DNA from: Blautia pseudococcoides
GTDB taxonomy: Bacteria; Bacillota; Clostridia; Lachnospirales; Lachnospiraceae
Length of the DNA: 64,000 nt
NCBI RefSeq assembly: GCF_001689125.2
Contig: NZ_CP015405.2
Location: 3,389,001 to 3,453,000, forward strand
Reading direction: 5' to 3'
Notes under the pieces: model-generated
Told to the model about the DNA's origin: nothing
Seen by the model: only the letters and a program-made list of their open reading frames with translations
The model's database searches: none
In this document: in pieces, positions 1 through 9,643 of the stretch
How the letters are laid out: every line of letters begins with the position of its first letter
Numbering within the stretch: the first letter of the stretch is position 1
Program-made: the position numbers and the translations under genes

Positions 1-1438
1 CGCCGTCCTCTGTGATCACCGTATCATATCCCTTTGGCAGGCGCTTGATAAAACTGTGTGCATGGGAAGCCCTGGCCGCCGCCTTGATCTCCTCCTCCGA
101 GGCATCCGGTTTTCCCATAATAATATTATCCCGGATTGTACCTGTTCGGAGCCAGGTATCCTGCAGCACCATCCCATAGGCACCCCGCAGGCTTTTTCTG
201 GTAACACTGCGGATATCCCGGCTGCTGACCCGGATACTGCCCCTGTCCACATCGTAAAAACGCATGAGCAGGTTTATGATCGTGGTTTTCCCGCAGCCTG
301 TGGGGCCTACGATGGCTACTCTCTGTCCGGGCTGCACATGCAGATTGAAATCCTGCACCAGTTTTGCCTCCGGTGAATAGGAGAAGTATACATGCTCCAG
401 ATCCACTTTTCCGTCTGTATGTTCCAGAGTCTTTACATCCTCCGGCTCCGGTATCTGAGGCGTTTCCTCTATGAGCGCGAAGATACGGGAAGCACAGGCC
501 AGCGCATTCTGAAGCTCTGTCACCACACCTGAAATCTCATTAAAGGGCTTGGTGTACTGGTTGGCATAACTCAGGAAACAAGAGAGCTGTCCCACTGTTA
601 TGCCGCCGCTTATGACAGACAGCGCCCCCACCAAACCAACCCCTGCATACACAAGACTGTTGACAAAACGGGTACAGGGATTTGTCAGGGAGGAGAAGAA
701 GATAGCTTTCAGGGAACAGTCTGCCAGCCGTTTGTTGATCTCGTCAAAATGCTCCAGGGCTTCCTCCTCATAATTAAATGCCTGGACCACTTTCTGGCCT
801 CCGATCATTTCCTCCACAAGGGCAGTCTGCTCCCCGCGGGCCTCTGACTGCTGCCTGAACATGGTAAATGTCCTCTTGGCAATAAAGTTTGCCACAAAGA
901 GGGAGAGCGGTGTGATCAGCACCACCACCAGCGTGATCCCCACATCTCTGGTGAGCATAAAAAGCAGAGTCCCCAGAATGGTGATCACCCCTGTGAAAAG
1001 CTGGGTGAATCCCATCAGCAGCCCGTCTGAGAACTGGTCCACATCTGCGATCACACGGCTTACCACCTCGCCGTAGGAATGGTCATCCATGTATTTCAGC
1101 GGAAGTATCTGTATTTTCCGAAATGCCTGGTTCCGCACATCCTGAACCGTGTGGTAGGCGATCTTATTGTTGCTCACATTCATGATCCACTGGGCCAGGG
1201 CTGTAAACAGGATCACAATGCCGATTTTCTGCAGTGTGTGCAGCACATAGACAAAATCAACCTTTCCCTTTTCTACAATATAATCAATGGCCTCACCTGT
1301 CAGGATGGGCACATACAGAGTCAGGACCACCGTCACTGCCGCCGCCCCAATAGACAGGATCAAAAACGGCCAATAATGCCGCACATATTTGAGTACCTTC
1401 CGGAGTGTTTCCCTCTGTGCTGATTTTTTCCTGTCCAT
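1..1438 (-). CDS. ABC exporter half-transporter, permease plus ATPase (3' end outside window)
   Basis: This is a type IV multidrug-type ABC half-transporter, probably one half of a heterodimer with the protein encoded just upstream. The ATG at 1436-1438 begins MDRKKSAQRETL, and a transmembrane region of about 330 residues follows. The ATPase domain has a Walker A, GPTGCGKT, at residues 378-385. The frame is open to the left window edge and ends around residue 479 at the stretch just before the expected LSGGQ signature, so the signature, Walker B and H-loop cannot be judged. The start lies one base after the TAA of the preceding gene (1440-1442), so the two are translationally coupled. The substrate cannot be predicted; known relatives include LmrCD and BmrCD. 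Confidence 0.93.
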   Translation of the reverse strand, partial: MDRKKSAQRETLRKVLKYVRHYWPFLILSIGAAAVTVVLTLYVPILTGEAIDYIVEKGKVDFVYVLHTLQKIGIVILFTALAQWIMNVSNNKIAYHTVQDVRNQAFRKIQILPLKYMDDHSYGEVVSRVIADVDQFSDGLLMGFTQLFTGVITILGTLLFMLTRDVGITLVVVLITPLSLFVANFIAKRTFTMFRQQSEARGEQTALVEEMIGGQKVVQAFNYEEEALEHFDEINKRLADCSLKAIFFSSLTNPCTRFVNSLVYAGVGLVGALSVISGGITVGQLSCFLSYANQYTKPFNEISGVVTELQNALACASRIFALIEETPQIPEPEDVKTLEHTDGKVDLEHVYFSYSPEAKLVQDFNLHVQPGQRVAIVGPTGCGKTTIINLLMRFYDVDRGSIRVSSRDIRSVTRKSLRGAYGMVLQDTWLRTGTIRDNIIMGKPDASEEEIKAAARASHAHSFIKRLPKGYDTVITEDG

Positions 1439-1439
1439 C

Positions 1440-3176
1440 TTATGCCTCCTCCTCTCTGCGCTCAAACTGTGATTCATAAATTTCCCTGTACACGGTGCAG
1501 GTCTTCAAAAGCTCCCCGTGGCTGCCCGCCCCTGCCAGATGACCGTCCTCCATCACCAGGATCAAATCTGAGTACATGACAGAGGAGGCTCTCTGGGATA
1601 CAATAAATACCGTCATCTTGTCCTTCAGGTTCCCTATAGCCCGGCGCAGTCTGGCATCTGTGGCAAAGTCAAGGGCTGACGCACTGTCGTCCAGGATCAG
1701 GATCTCCGGGTTTTTCACTAAAGCCCTGGCAATGGTAAGGCGCTGTTTTTGTCCTCCGGAAAGGTTTTTTCCTCCCTGCACCACCTCTGTGTCCAGGCCG
1801 TCCTCCTTTTTCTCCACAAACTCCTTTGCCTGGGATATTTCCAGTACACGCCACAGCTCCTCATCAGACGCCCCCCGGTTTCCCCATAGAAGGTTCTCCC
1901 GTATGGTTCCTTTAAACAGCGATGCCTTCTGCAGGACCATGCCCACCTTCTGGCGGAGCTCGTGGATGGGATAATTTCTCACATCCACTCCGTTCACCCG
2001 GACTTCTCCTGCCGTGACATCATAAAACCTGGGGATCAAATGCACCAGGGAAGATTTTCCGGAGCCGGTGCCTCCTATGATACCTATGGTCTGTCCCTTC
2101 CCGGCCTTAAAGTTAATATCCGTCAGAGATTCATCTCCTGCATTTTTATATGTAAGCCCCACATGGCAGAATTCTACGGCTGCGCAGCTCTCTTTTGTCT
2201 CTGCCGGGGATTTCCTGCCTCCGTCCTGCATACTGGACTGTATTTCCAAAACACTCTCCACGCGGTTTGCACAGGCCAGGGCTTTGGTGATAGTGATGAT
2301 CAGGTTTGCCAGCTTGATCAGCTCCACCAGGATCTGGGACATATAATTCACCAGGGCAATGAGCTGTCCCTGTGTGATATATCCCGTATCCACCCGTATA
2401 GCTCCTGTCCACAGAAGCACTACCAGAGCGCCGTTGATGAGCACGTAGGTCATGGGATTCATAAGACCTGAGATTTTCCCCACATGTTTCTGCATGGCTG
2501 TGAGGGTATCATTACTCTTTTGAAAGCGTTCCTTCTCTTCCTCTTCCTTATTGAATGCACGGATGACTCTGACTCCGGTGAGATTTTCCCTGGTGATCCC
2601 AAGCACCCTGTCTAAGGCGGCCTGGGTCTTCTTATACAGAGGGATGGTGATCAGCATGATCCCAAAAACTACCACAGAGAGCAGAGGAATAGTCACCACA
2701 AAGATAAGCGCGGCTTTCACGTCAATGGTAAACGCCATTATCATTGCGCCGAACACAATACAGGGGGAGCGCAGAAACAGGCGCAGCACCATATTGACCC
2801 CGTTCTGCACCTGATTGATATCACTTGTCATTCTGGTGATCAGCGTGGAGGTTCCCATGGTATCCATTTCCGTAAAGGATAGTCCCTGGATATGGGAAAA
2901 CAATACGTGCCGCAGTTTTGTGGAAAATCCCACCGCGGCCTTTGCCGCAAAATACTGTGCCGTCGCAGAGCAGACAAGCCCGATAATACCAAGGCTCACC
3001 ATCAGCAGGCACATGGCGGTCACATAATGCCTGTCCCCGTTTCCGATCCCCCGGTCAATGATCCGGGCCATGACAAGAGGCACCAGCAGTTCAAAGGATG
3101 CTTCCAGAAGCTTGAACAGCGGTGCCAGAACAGACTCTTTTTTATAGTCTTTCATATAAATTAGCAGTTTTCTCAT
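1440..3176 (-). CDS. ABC exporter half-transporter with degenerate ATP site
   Basis: The protein has 578 residues: an N-terminal six-helix membrane domain and a C-terminal ATPase domain. Walker A is GGTGSGKSS with Lys374, the signature LSGGQ begins at 472, and Walker B is ILILDD at 492-497. The residue after the Walker B aspartate is Asp instead of the catalytic Glu (DDSASALD), and the H-loop histidine is replaced by Gln (VSQRAS). Both substitutions are typical of the non-catalytic partner in heterodimeric exporters of the BmrC/LmrC kind. The partner is the downstream gene, one base away. The ATG at 3174-3176 has an AGGAG ribosome site eight bases upstream. A good promoter lies at 3213-3241. 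No MarR or TetR regulator is adjacent. Confidence 0.93.
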   Translation of the reverse strand: MRKLLIYMKDYKKESVLAPLFKLLEASFELLVPLVMARIIDRGIGNGDRHYVTAMCLLMVSLGIIGLVCSATAQYFAAKAAVGFSTKLRHVLFSHIQGLSFTEMDTMGTSTLITRMTSDINQVQNGVNMVLRLFLRSPCIVFGAMIMAFTIDVKAALIFVVTIPLLSVVVFGIMLITIPLYKKTQAALDRVLGITRENLTGVRVIRAFNKEEEEKERFQKSNDTLTAMQKHVGKISGLMNPMTYVLINGALVVLLWTGAIRVDTGYITQGQLIALVNYMSQILVELIKLANLIITITKALACANRVESVLEIQSSMQDGGRKSPAETKESCAAVEFCHVGLTYKNAGDESLTDINFKAGKGQTIGIIGGTGSGKSSLVHLIPRFYDVTAGEVRVNGVDVRNYPIHELRQKVGMVLQKASLFKGTIRENLLWGNRGASDEELWRVLEISQAKEFVEKKEDGLDTEVVQGGKNLSGGQKQRLTIARALVKNPEILILDDSASALDFATDARLRRAIGNLKDKMTVFIVSQRASSVMYSDLILVMEDGHLAGAGSHGELLKTCTVYREIYESQFERREEEA

Positions 3177-3212
3177 GATGTTCTCCTACCGGTTATTATT
3201 TTTTTCCTATTT

Positions 3213-3241
3213 ATCTTATCACCTCTTTCATGGAAAGACAA
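3213..3241 (-). promoter_or_regulatory. Sigma-A promoter of the ABC exporter operon
   Basis: On the minus strand a -35 TTGTCT (3236-3241) and a -10 TAAGAT (3213-3218) are separated by 17 bases. They end 37 bases before the start codon at 3176. The fit to consensus is good. Confidence 0.7.
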
Positions 3242-3244
3242 ACT

Positions 3245-4060
3245 TTATCTGATATATTCCGGCACCGGCACATCTCTGAGAATCCGTACGGTAACTTTCG
3301 TCCCCCATCCCTCTCTGCTGTAAATGGATACGCCGCACTCCTCCCCATATGTACTTTTTACCATGGCCTTCACAAGGCGCACTCCAAATCCGCCCTGATC
3401 CCCGGCATCCTCCTCCAAAAGACGTCTGCTGGTTTCTGCGGGCATCCCTTTTCCATTGTCCCAGACTTCGAAGATCAGGTATTCCCCCTCTTGCCTGAGA
3501 TTCACATGAAGCTGTCCCTCCTGTTCATTCATCCCTTACTTAATAGCATTTTCCACCAAAGGCTGGATCAGCAGCTTGGGCATCTCACACTCTGACAGCT
3601 CATCCGGTATGCGGATCTCATACTGCAGTTTTTCATTCAGCAAAAGTCTTTGGAACGACAGGTAGGATGACAAGTATCTCATATCCTCCTGCACTGTGAC
3701 AAATTCCTTTTTATGGTTTACACAGTACCGCAGAATGTCAGCAAGGGTTGCCACCACATCGGCAATCTCATACTCATTTTTTAAGACCATCTTCCAGTAG
3801 ATCATATCAAACACATTATAGAGAAAATGGGGATTCAATTTTGATTTGAGTGCCAGCATCTCCAGCTTGTAGTAATTGTTCCGCTGTCTCTGAACCGTAT
3901 GAAGCAGTTCCTTGATGCGCACAAGCATGTAATTAAAACTGTCAATGATCATGCCGAATTCATCCTGCTTTTTCCGCTCCATGGTGAAATCCAGCTCACC
4001 GTTCTGTATCCGTTCCATGCCATACAGAAGCTGTTTGACCGCAGATATACAGAATATGGG
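3245..4060 (-). pseudogene. Remnant of a YesM/LytS-type sensor histidine kinase
   Basis: Two open segments lie in the same frame. Segment 3536-4018 carries the end of a HAMP linker (MERIQNGELDF), the phosphoacceptor box NPHFLYN and the N box LVENAIK. An in-frame TAA at 3536-3538 interrupts the ATPase domain directly after VENAIK, and the frame then continues through 3245-3532 with DNGKGMP and a weak G2 box. The stop probably replaced a tyrosine codon (inference). Upstream of residue Met at 4018 the frame stays open only briefly and has no membrane helices or sensor domain, because the intrinsic terminator of the neighbouring symporter lies at 4105-4136. The gene is therefore 5'-truncated and also carries a nonsense mutation. 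No response regulator is adjacent. Confidence 0.85.
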
Positions 4061-4104
4061 AGCCTCCTGCCGGAACCGCCAGCGGTGCCAGGGGGGGTAT
4101 AGCC

Positions 4105-4136
4105 AAAAAAGAGCCTGCGGCAGTCCTCCGCAGACT
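4105..4136 (-). terminator. Intrinsic terminator of the AGCS symporter gene
   Basis: On the minus strand a nine-pair GC-rich stem (arms 4128-4136 and 4112-4120, seven-base loop) is followed by a run of six T (4105-4110). It lies about 30 bases past the symporter stop codon. Confidence 0.85.
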
Positions 4137-4164
4137 TCTCTTTTCTTAACTTTGTGCAGCAGTC

Positions 4165-5556
4165 TTACTTTTTCTTTACTTCTTTCTGGAAATCAAAACA
4201 TTCCTGTGCCACCACATTACTCAGCACCAGAAGACAGATCAGGTTTGGAATCGCCATCAGCCCGTTCATGGTATCTGAGAAATCCCATACGATCTGCAGT
4301 GTCCTTGTAGCACCCACAAATGTGATAAAGGAGAACAGTACCCTGTAAATCCTGTTCATCTTTGTGGAGCGGACCAGAAATTCCAAAGATTTCTCCCCAT
4401 AGTATTCCCAACCAAGAATTGTGGAGAAGGCAAACAGCATGATCCCGATGGAAACCAGGTAACTTCCCATAGGACCCAGGGCGCTCTCAAAAGCTTTTAT
4501 AGTCAGATTTACGCCTGTCACCAATTCACCGGAAGCATCCTTTATCCCCAGCACACCCGAGGATGCAATGACAAGACCTGTGACGGAACAGACCACCAGC
4601 GTGTCAAAAAAGGTTCCTGTCATATTGATATATCCCTGTCTGGAGGGATAATCGGTCTTGGCTGCTGCTGCCGCAATCGGAGCTGAACCGAGGCCGGCCT
4701 CATTGGAGAACACACCTCTGGCAACGCCCCAGCGCATGGCAGATGACATGGTGGCTATGATATTTCCGCCAACACCGCCGGCTACTGCCTTTACGGAAAA
4801 TGCCATGCCGAATATCTGGCCGAGACCGTCAGGTATATGTTTTGCATTGATAATGATAACACCCACTCCGCAGGCAAAATACAGCACTGCCATAAAAGGC
4901 ACAACCTTCTCACAAACTTTTCCTATGCTCTTGATCCCGCCCACCAGAACTACAAGTGCCAGGGTTGTTATCACAACGCCTGTAACGATGTTGGGAATTT
5001 TAAAGGTGCTGTTCAGTGCATCCGCAATGGAGTTGGCCTGTGTCATATTGCCGATTCCAAAGGATGCAAGAACTGCAAAGACCGCAAAAAGTGTTGCCAG
5101 CACAGCCCCCACTTTTTTGTTACGGAACCCATTTTTCATGGTATACATGGGGCCGCCCACCATCTCGCCGTCCGCGTTCATCTCCCTGTATTTTACAGCC
5201 AGAACGCTCTCCGCATATTTGGTGGAGAGTCCAAAGAGAGCGGAGATCCACATCCAGACGATTGCCCCGGGCCCTCCCATGACCATAGCGGTTGCCACAC
5301 CTACGATGTTGCCTGTTCCTATGGTTGCAGCCAATGCAGTCATCAGGGACTGAAACGGGGTGATATCTCCCTCTCTGTTTCCCATACTGTCTTTTTCAGG
5401 GTCTTTGAAAATTGATCTCAGAGCAAAACCCAAATTGCGCCATGGCAGAAATTTCAGTTGAAAGGTAAGAAAAACACCTGTGCCCACCAGCAAAATCAGC
5501 ATAAAGGGACCCCATACAAAATCATTCACCGTCTTCAGTATTCCAGCAAAATCCAT
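4165..5556 (-). CDS. AGCS-family amino acid:cation symporter
   Basis: The 463-residue membrane protein belongs to the alanine/glycine:cation symporter family (AGCS, AlsT/DagA-like), which takes up alanine, glycine or related amino acids with sodium or protons. Family-typical segments are FLTFQLKFLPWRN near the N-terminus, ALAATIGTGNIVGVATA in the substrate/ion region and FSNEAGLGSAPIAAAAA in the middle. Length is normal for the family. The ATG at 5554-5556 has a GGGAGGAAA ribosome site. It is a single-gene unit with its own promoter (5662-5690), a leader that folds into a long hairpin (5581-5631) and a strong terminator. The family call is secure; which amino acid is carried is not visible. 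Confidence 0.93.
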   Translation of the reverse strand: MDFAGILKTVNDFVWGPFMLILLVGTGVFLTFQLKFLPWRNLGFALRSIFKDPEKDSMGNREGDITPFQSLMTALAATIGTGNIVGVATAMVMGGPGAIVWMWISALFGLSTKYAESVLAVKYREMNADGEMVGGPMYTMKNGFRNKKVGAVLATLFAVFAVLASFGIGNMTQANSIADALNSTFKIPNIVTGVVITTLALVVLVGGIKSIGKVCEKVVPFMAVLYFACGVGVIIINAKHIPDGLGQIFGMAFSVKAVAGGVGGNIIATMSSAMRWGVARGVFSNEAGLGSAPIAAAAAKTDYPSRQGYINMTGTFFDTLVVCSVTGLVIASSGVLGIKDASGELVTGVNLTIKAFESALGPMGSYLVSIGIMLFAFSTILGWEYYGEKSLEFLVRSTKMNRIYRVLFSFITFVGATRTLQIVWDFSDTMNGLMAIPNLICLLVLSNVVAQECFDFQKEVKKK

Positions 5557-5580
5557 ACATTTCCTCCCTCACCTGCAGCA

Positions 5581-5631
5581 ACGCAGAAAGGGACAGACTA
5601 CCCAACCGTCTGCCCCTTTGTTCCACTGCGT
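5581..5631 (-). promoter_or_regulatory. Long hairpin in the leader of the AGCS gene
   Basis: Between the promoter and the start codon the leader RNA can form an outer stem ACGCAG/CTGCGT (5626-5631 with 5581-5586) and an inner 12-pair stem (5608-5619 with 5587-5598, one G-U pair) around a nine-base loop. No T-run follows, so it is not a standard terminator. AGCS genes are often under glycine riboswitches, but I do not see the glycine aptamer's conserved pattern. The role is unknown; it could be an RNA-binding or stability element. Confidence 0.55.
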
Positions 5632-5661
5632 CATCGCATTAACGTTTTATTCTTTCTCCAT

Positions 5662-5690
5662 ATCATACCATGGGAGGGAGGGTTTGTAAA
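5662..5690 (-). promoter_or_regulatory. Sigma-A promoter of the AGCS gene
   Basis: On the minus strand -35 TTTACA (5685-5690) and -10 TATGAT (5662-5667) have a 17-base spacer. Transcription would begin near 5655 and give a leader of about 100 bases. Confidence 0.75.
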
Positions 5691-5783
5691 TCTAAAATCA
5701 TGGGAAGGGGTGTTGCATGCAGGGGGATTGTTAATAGGCGGATGGGGTGTTGGGGCGGTTGTCTAAACCCCGCCGCCACCTAC

Positions 5784-8700
5784 CTACACTACTATTTCCT
5801 TCTGCAGATCCACAGAATAAATATACCTCTCAGCCACTCTTTTCCCCGTCATCCGCTCCAGGGCCTCTGTATAGTAATCAAGCTGAACCCTATATTTTTC
5901 AACCAGATCACTGCCATTTCTGCGCCGTACCCTGTCTGTTTTGTAGTCTACCAGCATGATCCTGCCCTCCTCATAGAAAAAGGCATCAATAATCCCCTGT
6001 ACCAAAACGCTCTCATCCCCAGCATACTCTTCTCGCAGCCGGTCGGCAGAAATCCCCATGACAAAAGGCTGTTCCCGATAAAGCATTCCTGCGGCCTGGG
6101 CTTTTGCCATGCGTTTTCCAATAGGAGAAACAGCAAACTGATACACATCGCCGGGCGAAACTGTACGCCGGACCTCCCTGTCTATCCTGTGCTCAGATTC
6201 CAGAGAAGCAAGCTGTTCCTCCACCTCCTCTACGGAACCGGCCTTGGAAAAGTCAAGGCATTCAAATACTCTGTGGTATGCGGTACCTCTTCCGGCTCCG
6301 GTCAGACCCTCCTCACGTTTCTCAATAAATGAAGGGATATAAGGAACCACCTCTTCCTCCTCATACCAGTCCGTGCTCTCCTCATCCTCCATATGCAGCC
6401 GCTTTACCTGGGAAACCGTAACTTTTGCCGGAATTTTTTCCCGGTCCAGGTAAGGATAGGTGTAGGTGAAGCATTCCTCTATCTGCTCCTTTGCATCCTT
6501 ATTCCAGCTTCCGTTGGTGTCAAATCCCAGTATCTCCTGTTTTTTCATCATCTGTATCATCCTGGTCTCCGCCTCTTCCAGGGTAAGCTTTGCAGGCGAG
6601 ATCACCTGCACACGGAAACCTGCCTCATGGTTATGGAGGGGATTCAGCGCGTAAGGGCGTTTTTCATGGGAGAGATATACCCGGTCCATACAGCGGTGCC
6701 TTGCAAGAGCTGGAAAGATCCAGTCCAGATAGCAGCGGGCTTTTACAAGTCTGCCGTAGGATATCCTGCGCTCCTCCTGCTTTTTAAGAGGCTCCAGGGC
6801 TGTCAGCCGCTTCTCCAGCCTGGAGGTACAGCCTGTGAGGATCAGTTTTTCTTTTGCACGGGTCAGCGCCACGTAGAGAATACGCAGCTCCTCTCCCAGA
6901 TTCTCGATCTGTATCTGACGCTGCACCGCTTTTTTAAGGAGCGTTGGCGTTTTTGTGCGGTATTTGGCATCCACCCAGTCTGCGCCCACACCCAGATCAG
7001 GGTGCATGGCCAGGGATGCCCTGGCATCCTGCTGGTTGAACTGTTTTCCCATGCCGGAGACAAATACAACAGGAAATTCCAAACCTTTGCTCTTGTGTAT
7101 ACTCATGATCTTCACTGTGTCTTCATTTTCGGAAAGGATGTTGGCCTCCCCGAAATCCACCTGGTATTTCTGCAGATTTTCTATATACCGTACAAAGTTG
7201 AACAAGCCCCGGTAACTGGTGCTCTCATAGTCTTTGGCCTTCTGAAGCAGCATGAGCAGGTTTGCTTTCTGCTGTTCCCCGGAAGCACCTGCCTGGATAT
7301 AGTCAAAAAGCCCTGTTCTGTCGTAAATTTCCCAAAGCAGCTCGTGCATGGGTGTGTAGGGAACTTTCTTTCGGATACTTCTGTATAGCTCCAGAAATCT
7401 GTGTGCCTTTTCTCCAATCTGTCTGTCCTCTGCATCCTCACATTCATCCAGTGTTTCCGCTGCCAGAAGCGCCTGATACATCCCTGATATTTCTTTCTCT
7501 TTGCCTACACATTTCACACGCGCAAGCTCCTCCATGGAAAACCCGCCGGGCAGGTTGTGAATGGCTCCTGTAAAAGGGATGTCCTGCAGTGGATTGTCCA
7601 GAATCCGCAGGTAGTTTAACACAGTCATGACCTCTGACGCGGAAAAATACCCGGTCTTTGTGGTCACACTGGCGGGAATCCCCTGGGCGTTCAGGACACG
7701 TTTAAAGGTCTCCGACCAGCCGGACAGTGTCCTGAGGAGTATCACGCAGTCACTGAATCTGGCCGGACGATATTTCCCTGCAGCCTTGTCAAGAACAGGA
7801 AAGGAACCCACAATTTCCTGAATCTTTCCCGCAGCAGCCCTGGCTTCCAGCTCCTGCACGTTTTCACCGGATTCCATGACCTTCCATTCTTCCTCATCCG
7901 TCTCCACCAGAAGCAGTTCCGTGTCCTTCCACATCCTTTCGTCCGTCTTTAGCAGCATCGGTCCTGTGTCCTGATGCTCTGCCTCCGCCAACGGCAGTTC
8001 TGTACCTTTCCATTCGGTCCCATCCGTCTTAAGCAGCGGCGTTTCCGTGTCCTCATCCTGTCCAGCCAGGCCCGTTGATCGGGGGCGGCTGTTCTCCTCC
8101 TCTTTTCCATATGGGGGAAAGGATGCCCCCGGATACAGGGCTGCCGCTTCGTCATACTCTACTTTTCCCAGGGCCTCCCCCATGATCTGATAGAAGAGAA
8201 AATTCACGCCGTCCAGCACTTCTTTCCTGCTTCGGAAATTTTTGTGCAGGTCTATTCTCAGGCAGTCGCCGCCTGCTGTGGAATAGGTCTTGAACTTCTC
8301 CATAAACAGATCCGGCCTTGCAAGACGGAAACGGTAAATACTCTGCTTCACATCCCCCACCATGAAAATATTGTTGCTTCCATCCTCCATTTTAGAAACC
8401 GCGTTCAATAGCTTTTCCTGGACAAAGTTACTGTCCTGGTACTCATCTATCATGACCTCAGCAAACCTTCCGGCAAGCTCTTTCGCCGCCTGGGTCCTCC
8501 TGTCCCCCTCTTCCGAGTGATTTACTAAAATCTTCAAAGCAAAATGCTCCAAATCCGGGAAATCCAGTATATTCTTCTCCCTTTTTTTCTCTGCATAGGC
8601 CTGTGTAAACTGCAGCGTCAGGTCGATCAGCACACGCACCGGGCCTCCGGCCATTTGCACGTACCGGGCAGCCGCATCCAGGGAGAGAGAAAAATACTGC

Positions 8701-9641
8701 TCCTTCAGCTCCCCCAGCAAATCCTTCACCTGCTGCCGCAGATTTTTCGTCAGTTCTTTTGCCTCCTCCGATACCTGCGGGTCTTTCTTGGCTGAAAGCC
8801 TGGCAAAAGCAAGACCGGAAAACAATTTCTGCCATTCCTCAAAGGAATCAGACTTGAGCAGCTTCTGTACAAAGGTCCTGTCAGACTGCAGTGCATTTTC
8901 ATAATAGTAAGGGCCTCCCTCTCCCATGGACGTGCCCAGAGCCGCATCTGCCAGGCTCATGGCTTCCTGCAGGCTCTTTTGGATATCCTCTTTTATCATC
9001 TGCATCCACCCGGCCTGCTCCAGTTCCTCTTTGGAAGAAATATTATAAGCCTCCTTACAGGATAAAAGCCACTCCTCCGGATACGGATAACTGACGGAAA
9101 AGGTGTAGAGCCGCTTTATCATGTCCTCAATCCCCTCATCCGTCTTACCGGTGGAAAAACATTCCACAAACTGCAGAAACTCCGGCTCCTTCCTGCCGTA
9201 CGCGTCATCCAGCACCTGAGCTGCCACATCCCCCTGCATCAGGCGCAGCTCTCCTTCCTCCGCCATCCGGTAGGATGGGTCCAGGTCGATCAGGTGGAAA
9301 TAATTCTTTACCACATAAGAACAAAAGCTGTCAATGGTGGTGATCTGCGCGTGGTGAAGCAGGGTGCTCTGTTTCTGCAGATGTTCATTGTCCTCATCCT
9401 CTGCAAGCTTTTTCTCAATTGCCAGACGGATCCGCTCCCGCATCTCCCCTGCTGCCGCCCGTGTAAATGTCACGATCAGCAGTCTGTCAATATCCACCGG
9501 ATGCACCGGGTCGGTGATCATGGTTATAATACGCTCCACCAGCACTGCCGTCTTGCCGCTCCCTGCTGCTGCACTGACCAGTATGTTGCATCCCCTGGCA
9601 TCAATGACCTTTTGCTGCTCTGTTGTCCACATCACTCCCAT
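5784..9641 (-). CDS. addA: AddA subunit of the AddAB helicase-nuclease
   Basis: AddA of 1285 residues, the UvrD-like helicase and nuclease subunit of the AddAB complex that resects double-strand breaks for RecA loading. Visible motifs are Walker A AAAGSGKT (residues 24-31), helicase motif II IDEYQDSN, GDVKQSIYRFR, motif V-like MSIHKSKGLEFPVVF and the C-terminal RecB-family nuclease motif LVDYKTDR. Its start is two bases after the addB stop, and its ribosome site AGGAGGTG lies within the end of addB. Residues of about 527-588 hold three degenerate copies of a TE-LL-TD-WK unit (about 7880-8060), where relatives usually have one short ELLLV stretch. That is an unusual internal expansion in an otherwise ordinary gene. 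Confidence 0.97.
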   Translation of the reverse strand: MGVMWTTEQQKVIDARGCNILVSAAAGSGKTAVLVERIITMITDPVHPVDIDRLLIVTFTRAAAGEMRERIRLAIEKKLAEDEDNEHLQKQSTLLHHAQITTIDSFCSYVVKNYFHLIDLDPSYRMAEEGELRLMQGDVAAQVLDDAYGRKEPEFLQFVECFSTGKTDEGIEDMIKRLYTFSVSYPYPEEWLLSCKEAYNISSKEELEQAGWMQMIKEDIQKSLQEAMSLADAALGTSMGEGGPYYYENALQSDRTFVQKLLKSDSFEEWQKLFSGLAFARLSAKKDPQVSEEAKELTKNLRQQVKDLLGELKEQYFSLSLDAAARYVQMAGGPVRVLIDLTLQFTQAYAEKKREKNILDFPDLEHFALKILVNHSEEGDRRTQAAKELAGRFAEVMIDEYQDSNFVQEKLLNAVSKMEDGSNNIFMVGDVKQSIYRFRLARPDLFMEKFKTYSTAGGDCLRIDLHKNFRSRKEVLDGVNFLFYQIMGEALGKVEYDEAAALYPGASFPPYGKEEENSRPRSTGLAGQDEDTETPLLKTDGTEWKGTELPLAEAEHQDTGPMLLKTDERMWKDTELLLVETDEEEWKVMESGENVQELEARAAAGKIQEIVGSFPVLDKAAGKYRPARFSDCVILLRTLSGWSETFKRVLNAQGIPASVTTKTGYFSASEVMTVLNYLRILDNPLQDIPFTGAIHNLPGGFSMEELARVKCVGKEKEISGMYQALLAAETLDECEDAEDRQIGEKAHRFLELYRSIRKKVPYTPMHELLWEIYDRTGLFDYIQAGASGEQQKANLLMLLQKAKDYESTSYRGLFNFVRYIENLQKYQVDFGEANILSENEDTVKIMSIHKSKGLEFPVVFVSGMGKQFNQQDARASLAMHPDLGVGADWVDAKYRTKTPTLLKKAVQRQIQIENLGEELRILYVALTRAKEKLILTGCTSRLEKRLTALEPLKKQEERRISYGRLVKARCYLDWIFPALARHRCMDRVYLSHEKRPYALNPLHNHEAGFRVQVISPAKLTLEEAETRMIQMMKKQEILGFDTNGSWNKDAKEQIEECFTYTYPYLDREKIPAKVTVSQVKRLHMEDEESTDWYEEEEVVPYIPSFIEKREEGLTGAGRGTAYHRVFECLDFSKAGSVEEVEEQLASLESEHRIDREVRRTVSPGDVYQFAVSPIGKRMAKAQAAGMLYREQPFVMGISADRLREEYAGDESVLVQGIIDAFFYEEGRIMLVDYKTDRVRRRNGSDLVEKYRVQLDYYTEALERMTGKRVAERYIYSVDLQKEIVV

Positions 9642-9643
9642 AC

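Noticed and set aside
3245..3532. Separate 95-residue ATPase-domain protein
   Set aside because: It is in frame with the upstream kinase segment and separated only by one stop codon, so it is the tail of a broken gene.
5581..5660. Glycine riboswitch before the AGCS gene
   Set aside because: Context suggested it, but I cannot find the conserved aptamer pattern or a tandem arrangement; only a long simple hairpin is visible.
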